Source: Sphagnum compactum (taxonomy: Eukaryota; Bryophyta; Sphagnopsida; Sphagnales). From it: a stretch of 64,000 nt of DNA. Below the pieces are notes generated by a model. The model saw only the letters and a list, made by a program, of their open reading frames with translations. It searched no databases and was not told where the DNA came from. Shown here in pieces: positions 58,463 through 64,000 of the stretch. Position 1 is the stretch's first letter. Every line of letters starts with the position of its first letter. The stretch covers positions 10,749,863-10,813,862 of the forward strand of contig OZ234496.1 in NCBI GenBank assembly GCA_965153455.1. Direction: 5' to 3'. The translations under genes were made by a program, and so were the position numbers.

Positions 58463-59900
58463 TTATCCATCATAGTAGTAGCGATGGTGGGCAGTTCTCC
58501 ATTGCTCAATGCACTCCTCATATGGGAAATCCTGTATAGTATAAAAGTGTTGTGTAAACATCCGCAAAACAAACAGCAAATGGGTTGTCAACCTATTATG
58601 AAGCTTAAATTTCGTAAACGCCAAAAAAGATAAGCATCTCTCATCCTCAAGCCTCCTTAGATTCGTGCACGGGCCTCTTTTTGCGTGCATTGCACGCATT
58701 TAGGAAATCCGCAATTCACTTATTTTCGTACACATAGATTTCTGTAACAAACTGTAGGATTCGAAATGTCTTGGCGGCCAATTTAATGATTCATCACTGA
58801 TGCTTTTGAATGTGAGCTGCTGGGAATTAGTGATAAAATTCAAGAGGGGTGGGAAACAGAGCTGCTTGCTGCTGTCGCTGTTATCCCCAACATGCTCTTC
58901 ATGCTGCCTGTCTGTCTGTAAGCAAGCAAGCTAGCTAGCACGCAAGCAAGCAAACAAGCTTTTTGTTTGCTTGCTTTGTGCGAGAAATGGATCTCATGCT
59001 GCAGCAGCACACCACCTTGAAGTCGATGGTACTTACCAGTCTTTTTTTTCATTCGGTTCGAGATTGTTGCTTGACTTTCGTGTTTTGATTGATGAGGCCG
59101 CGGAATATATATATTGAAATAACAATGCGCATTATATATTCTAATTGCGGATGCTTTTTAAAAGTAGAGTGAAGTTATTACTAATATTGCACTCGAGGCA
59201 GCTTGAGAAGTTGCAACAAACCTTCAACGAGATGGCACTCCAAGAAGGGAATTAGCACCTCGTTATCTTGTCTTCTTCTTCTTCCGCTGCTGGTTATTAG
59301 TTGTTATTAGTTGTAGAAGAAGATTGACTGCCTCTTATTATCTCCAGTAGCAGTGGTTAATAATAAGATTGTGGAGAACCTTAACCCATAGTTAATATAC
59401 TAGTGCACGAATCGCACGCCTTTAAGGGCAGCAGGTGCCCGAAAAAACATCGGAATCGTACATTCGTGCGATTTCCGAACTTAAGGAGGCCTGCTCATCC
59501 TCCACGCTACCAAGCATTTGCACCATAGCCAACTCAACCAATTTGACATATTTGGGGAAACTAGTAATTAGAACATGAAACGTTGTCACAAGTTGCCATA
59601 TCCTGGTGAGAGGATTAGTGTCAAATGGGGGGGCCATGCATGTTGCTGCATTAGATTTTATTGTCAATTTGAACAATCCCTGTTGGCATCTAAGGTCCAT
59701 CGCATTAAGGAACTCAAAGACTTGAACCTCTTGTCCATTTAAGGTGGAAGTCACGCCACAATAAATTATAGCTTTAAAAACCTCAAAGTCTTTCGAAATG
59801 ACACATCAACATCTAGCTAGAACTAATACTAGGGATACACAATCCTTAAGACATCCAGGATGGCATGAGTTGAGAATTTAATATCTAGCTCACAAATGAG
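58463..59900 (-). pseudogene. hAT-type transposase remnant, C-terminal part
   Basis: Minus strand, two pieces. From about 59895 to 59495 come diverged fragments, then QVFEFLNAMDLRCQQGLFKL, MAPPFDTNPLTRIW, FPKYVKLVELAMVQMLG and SVEDE. From 58648 to 58463 the protein resumes as EDERCLSFLAF, KLHNRLTTHL, VLRMFTQHFYTIQDFPYEE, ending DG and a stop. The KLxExAxVxxxGSVEDER..LRNRL pattern is the C-terminal dimerisation (hATC-like) region of zinc-finger/hAT transposases. The N-terminal zinc finger and most of the catalytic part are absent. The two pieces are separated by the MULE insertion at 58649-59493. Confidence 0.8.
58649..59493. mobile_element. Non-autonomous Mutator-like element with 9-bp target duplication
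   Basis: The insert is flanked by the direct repeat CTCATCCTC at 58640-58648 and 59494-59502, a 9-bp duplication as made by Mutator-like transposases. Its ends are inverted: AAGCCTCCTTAGATTCG at the left, and CAGGCCTCCTTAAGTTCGG as the reverse complement of the right. The 845-bp interior has an AGCAAGCAAG-rich stretch at 58920-58980 and no transposase. Removing the insert and one copy of the duplication rejoins the hAT frame exactly at SVEDERC. Confidence 0.85.
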
Positions 59901-60297
59901 CCCTTTCGTAGCCCTTGCCAAAACAAAAACATATTCAATCATTAGAAACAAAACAAAATAGACCTAAACATGAAACCCTTAAATAAGAACCCTAAATTGG
60001 AACCCTAAAAAAACCTTATAGACCTAAACCACTGTGAGGAGACTTTCTATCCCTCTACTCCCGATTCTATGAGGTGATTATACTCTGAGGTACATATGCT
60101 ACTGGTGAAGGAAAAATGCAAAATGTATTCCTAGGTGTTAAGTTGCGTTTGTAATTGAAACCAAAAAGTTTGCCTCCTTTGCATCATTCATGATTTGGAA
60201 TTGATAGATATATTTTCTAAGTTCAAACACTCCAAATCCTAAAATTTATTATTAAATTATCACCCACTTAAACCAATTTTTAAAGATTCAATTGCAT
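59901..60297. other. Intergenic sequence
   Basis: AT-rich, with repeated AACCCTAAA-type phrases near 59940-60030. It may contain untraceable remains of the hAT element's 5' part. No gene. Confidence 0.4.
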
Positions 60298-60680
60298 GTT
60301 CAACTTGGCAACAGACCTCCAGTCACTTAAAATATTGTTCTTATCACATACGTATCCCAAATGTAGCTTGCTTTAGCTCATTAGAAAGCTAGCTATAAGG
60401 CGCATTTGCCTACCAAATTCCAAGTTTTGCACCTAAATCAATAAAAAGTTGTATTACAAAACCCGAAAAAGTTTCATGAAGGTAGAAAGTTCAACTTGGT
60501 AACAGACCTCCAATCATTTAAAATATTGTTCCTATCACATACATTATCCAAATTTAGTTTGCCTTAACTCATTGGAGAGCTAGTTATAAGGTGCATCTGC
60601 TTACCAAATTCCGAACTTTGCACCCAAATCAGTAAAAGGTTATGCTACGAAACCCAAGAGGTCTCGTGAAATTTTTCTAA
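60298..60680 (+). repeat. Two-copy 191-bp tandem repeat
   Basis: GTTCAACTTGG(C/T)AACAGACCTCC starts copies at 60298 and 60489. The following landmarks AAAATATTGTT, CTATCACATAC, GAGCTAG.TATAAGG and TGCACC.AAATCA.TAAA recur in order. Identity is roughly 85 percent by eye. Confidence 0.9.
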
Positions 60681-61007
60681 GATTTCAAGCTCCCAAAACT
60701 ATCCTTATTCACTTCCATTCTTTCAAAAGTATCACTATCATCCAATCTATTTTCCCTCTTTCCACCATCTACTAAGACTAATCATTCTTCTCTTCCCAAG
60801 GAAAGTTATAGGAACAAGTTTTTCCAAGATTCAAATCGAAAGTTATGTCTAGAATAGAGAGCCCCAAATGGTCCAAATTCGCCTTTTAAAGAGAAGGAGA
60901 AGGAAGGAGGTGAAGGAAGACTTTAATTCGGTGGTCTATGGGAGGTTCCAATGTTTGGTGGCTGATGGAAAGTTCCAATGTTTAGTGGTCTTTGAAAGGA
61001 GAAGGAG

Positions 61008-62517
61008 AATGACGCAGCTCCACACTCCTTGGTAGACTCAACTACGAGTCCAAATGTGAAAACAGTGGAAGGATAAGGAGTTAGGGTATGCTCCCTGGCT
61101 CGCAGCACTTTGGGGGTAAAGGGGCGTGTTATAACTCCGTGATGGGGACTAGGACGAGTGACAAGCAGGTTAATTATTCACACGGACTTGCACAAACCAA
61201 ACAACAAGTTGGTTAGTGCATAGTTGGATCACTTTTGGTGCACGGACAAGCCATGGGCAAACACGGACTCACAAAACTCACCACGACCCGAACTTGGGGG
61301 AAGCCACCACCTTCCCCCTTATAGTATTTTCTGTGGCTGGTCACGGGGCCAACACCCAAATGTCATTTTGTCCTGAGACTCCCAAGTTGGGAGTCCTGAA
61401 ATTCCCGAAATTGGGACTCCTGTGACTTTGGAGGTTCATAATTTTTTGTGTAGACCTTCGATTGAAATGAAGTCTGAAACAAAGTTGTAGCCCTCGACAA
61501 ATGCGACAAAGAAGCATCATTTTCACCTCTTTTCATTTTCCCCCCAACAAATTTTATTTAAACCTTCTTTTTTTCCATTAATTTTAAAGTTTTAATTTAC
61601 CATGGTTCTAGGCTGTTACTTTACATGTCGCAACCCTAGCCTTGGACTCGCGACCAAGGCAAGGGCTTGCAAGGGTGCGAGCCAAAAGTGAAGCCCAGGA
61701 GTTGCATTTCATGCTCTTGGGAGTGTAGGAGAATGTGAGGGAATGAACCCCCACACTCCCAAGTGAGTTCCCACTTTGGGAGTTTAAGTCCTGATGGACT
61801 TTTGAATCTTCAGAGAGTGATTGCAGGAATCAAAACTCATTGGATTGAAGAGTTCCTTACACTATTGAAATTTTTTGGAACTCAGATGTCTAAAATGGGC
61901 TCGCATGACCCATTTGGGTACTTAAAACACAAGTTATGGCCAAAGGAAAGGTCGGGAGTCAAATTGCCAATTTGACTTCTGGACCACTAAAAGTCAGGAA
62001 TTACCCTGCTTTACTTGCGTGTAGGTAGCATGCCACATACCATTGGAAAGCTCTCGACAAGGGCTACAACTTTGCTTTAAACCTCACTTCAATTAGAGGT
62101 TTGCACAAAAAGTTATGAGCCTCCAAAGTTGCAAGAGTTCCAGCTTGGGAGTCCCGGAACAAAATGACATTTGGGTGCTGGCCCTGTGACCAGGCATAGA
62201 GAATACTATAAGGGGGAAGGTGATGGCTTCCCCCAAGTCTGGGCCGTGGTGAGTCTTGTGAGTTCGTGTTTGCCCGTGGCTCGTCTGTGCACCAAAAGTG
62301 ATCCAACTATGCATTAACCAACTTGTTGTTTAGTTTGTGCAAGTCCGTGTGAATAATTGACTTGTCACTTGTCCTAGTCCCCATCTCGGAGCTCCAGCAT
62401 GCCCTTCTACCCCGGAAGTGTTTCGAGCCAAGGAGCGTACCCCAACTTTTTATCCTTCCGTTGTTTTCACCTTTGGACTCGCAATTGAGTCCATCAAGAG
62501 TTTGAGGGTGCGTCATT
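61008..62517. mobile_element. Long inverted repeat, arms of about 460-490 bp
   Basis: The left arm 61008 to about 61498 and right arm about 62058-62517 are reverse complements, running outside-in from ATGACGCA through GGACTCG..ACGAGTCC-like phrases, GATGGGGACTAGGAC, GTTGGATCACTTTTGGTGCAC, CCCCCTTATAGTAT and AAAGTTGTAGCCCT. The spacer is about 560 bp. Each arm reads as the same short peptide (MHSWITFGARTSHGQTRTHK) in opposite orientation. This may be a DNA element with long terminal inverted repeats, or two LTR-like sequences inserted head to head. No transposase lies between. Confidence 0.85.
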
Positions 62518-62640
62518 ACACTTTTCTTTCTTTTTCCTTGACCTATAAATTACAACCATGCATCTTAATGTATCAAGTCTTCCACACATTCATTGTCGAG
62601 TTGATTTGGATTGAAGTTTTTATTTCCTTTCCTTGAATTC

Positions 62641-62982
62641 ATGGCATCGTGCATGACCACTTTTTATGAGCTTCAAATTGCACAAGTGAATGAAGAACCG
62701 CCTCCGGAGTCATCCTTAGATTTGACATTGACGCAACATTTTCATGATGAAAATCCCGACCGACGAGAGGTGTGCCCTCGTCTTGAATTGAACCCCTTTG
62801 AGCTTGGTATTATCGCATTTTTTCTAAATTCTCGTACCTTGGTGATTTTGTTGCAAATCAACCCCACTTCTAGTGATGAACCTGAAATTGTTTGCGAAGT
62901 TTTTTACGAAACTAAAGACATTTCAATCTTTGCATGGTCTTCAATTCCCGACGTGGACACTATCCTTGGTTGTGTAGTCTGA
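62641..62982 (+). CDS. Unidentified small ORF, 113 aa
   Basis: ATG at 62641 (MASCMTTFYELQIAQVNE), stop TGA at 62980-62982. Composition is acidic and protein-like (NEEPPPESSLDLTLTQ, NPFELGIIAFFLNSR, EIVCEVFYETKD) without low-complexity runs. No signal peptide or known motif is recognised. It sits 120 bp beyond the large inverted repeat, so it may be a retroelement gag fragment or a captured gene piece. Longer open frames than this arise rarely by chance in such AT-rich DNA, but expression is unproven. Confidence 0.3.
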   Translation: MASCMTTFYELQIAQVNEEPPPESSLDLTLTQHFHDENPDRREVCPRLELNPFELGIIAFFLNSRTLVILLQINPTSSDEPEIVCEVFYETKDISIFAWSSIPDVDTILGCVV

Positions 62983-64000
62983 TTTATTGACTTCCTCTTA
63001 ATAGCAAGGCAGATTTTTTAATTCACACCATTCGACGCGTCCTAGATTTCTTGCAATTATGAACTATCACTATGGCATAGCCTAGGATTCAACATGTAAT
63101 TGCAGCTCCTTGTTGAGCTTATCCATAACCTGAATAAAAGTTTCATTCGTCATGAAATCCATGTTGCCATTGCCATTATATCACACTATTTATTTTAATC
63201 GTTATATTGTTTCGAATTAATCTTACGTTTACAATATTTGAAGATTGTTCTATCTCCATTGGACTTTTCATTGATACCCTTTCAAGTGCTTCACAAATCT
63301 CAAACATCTTTGCTTACACAACTACCCACTAAATACTAAAATAAGACCAATGTTTTGTCGAACATTACGAATTTTGGTGTCTGCTTCTAACCCGAACCCT
63401 CTAAAGATTTCTCACCTCTAATCACACAATTGAGGTTCTAAAATTATGACTACTAGTTTTTTATTAAGGAAAAAAATTTAACCCTACACTTTATTCATCT
63501 AATATCAAATTTCAAAAAAAAAAAAAGACAACCCCCACACGCAACCATGCGCATTCGTCATTCCTTATTCTAACATGAAGTTGTTAAAAACCCATAATAG
63601 CCTTATCACATTCGAATATCCCTAATGCAATTTTTAAAAATTCAGATTATCGCATATGGTTGTGTCGATATGGTTCACAACCACTTACCATAACTTGAAA
63701 CCTTAACCAAAATTGGAAAAAAAAATTGGATAGACCTCCAAATAATTGGAACCCTATAAAGATCCCACATACACCCTAAATTGGAACCCTAAAAGAAATA
63801 TGTTAAACTTACACCAAAACCTTAAATTTATTGTTCATACCTTAAATTTGAACCCTAAAAAACATGCAAAACAAAGTGATGAATCGAAATGTACCTATGC
63901 ATTGATTTAACAACAAAGAGATCTTGGGTCACAAAAGAAGCCACCATGGTTTCCAAATCCCAATGCATTGCCCAAATGTGTTGGCCAGAAGCCTCGAAGG
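62983..64000. other. AT-rich intergenic sequence
   Basis: No gene recognised. Several GGAACCCTAAA and AACCTTAAA-type phrases occur from 63740 to 63860, like those near 59940-60030. Confidence 0.45.

Overview
The window is nuclear DNA of a land plant. Four nuclear genes can be read. Two of them are chloroplast-targeted proteins of land plants (a chloroplast NDH subunit and the photosystem II repair protein Psb27). Their spliceosomal introns have GT..AG ends, the base composition is AT-rich, and most of the remaining sequence is decayed transposons and satellites. The lineage must have kept the chloroplast NDH complex: a nuclear NDH-B subunit gene is intact, and a fragment of plastid ndhH has been copied into the nucleus. 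Gene density (4 to 6 genes in 64 kb) suggests a medium-sized genome. The species cannot be named from sequence alone; a seedless plant is plausible, but this is inference.

Layout. 1-1.6 kb: AT-rich spacer. 1.8-4.5 kb (+): complete six-exon PNSB3/NDF4 gene, a 2Fe-2S subunit of chloroplast NDH subcomplex B. 6.3-7.2 kb (-): first exon of a mitochondrial ATP synthase 6 kDa-type subunit. 7.7-8.8 kb: non-autonomous Helitron with both ends. 9.0-9.6 kb: foldback MITE. 10.0-11.45 kb (-) and 13.0-15.0 kb (+): two different decayed non-LTR reverse transcriptases. 15.7-19 kb: an 82-bp palindrome and exon-like remains of a coiled-coil gene. 20-23 kb: exon-like pieces of an unidentified minus-strand gene with a GC-rich upstream stretch. 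24.8-25.4 kb: 52-bp satellite of 12 units. 25.7-30 kb: no recognisable gene. 30-33.2 kb: nested inverted repeats. 35.1-35.7 kb (-): intronless PSB27. 35.9-37.15 kb: tandem repeats directly upstream of PSB27, with the ndhH fragment inserted in one unit. 37-45.5 kb: AT-rich, simple and satellite repeats, one tRNA-like SINE head. 46.2-47.5 kb (+): intronless coiled-coil membrane protein. 49.1-51.65 kb (-): seven-exon UAP56-interacting mRNA-export-factor-like gene, tail to tail with the previous one. 53.4-58.4 kb: AT-rich repeats. 58.5-59.9 kb (-): hAT transposase remnant split by a Mutator-like element with a 9-bp target duplication. 60.3-62.5 kb: 191-bp tandem repeat and a large inverted repeat. 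62.6-63.0 kb: an unidentified small ORF.

The genes do not form a pathway cluster. PNSB3 and PSB27 both serve thylakoid photosynthesis, but they lie 30 kb apart and are separate genes. The exon structures of PNSB3 and of the export-factor gene were rebuilt by hand from splice sites and preserved reading frame; every junction keeps the frame. No previously undescribed biological system was identified. The most informative observations concern insertion history: Helitron ends, a MULE inside a hAT gene, an ndhH insert inside a promoter-proximal tandem repeat, and nested palindromes.
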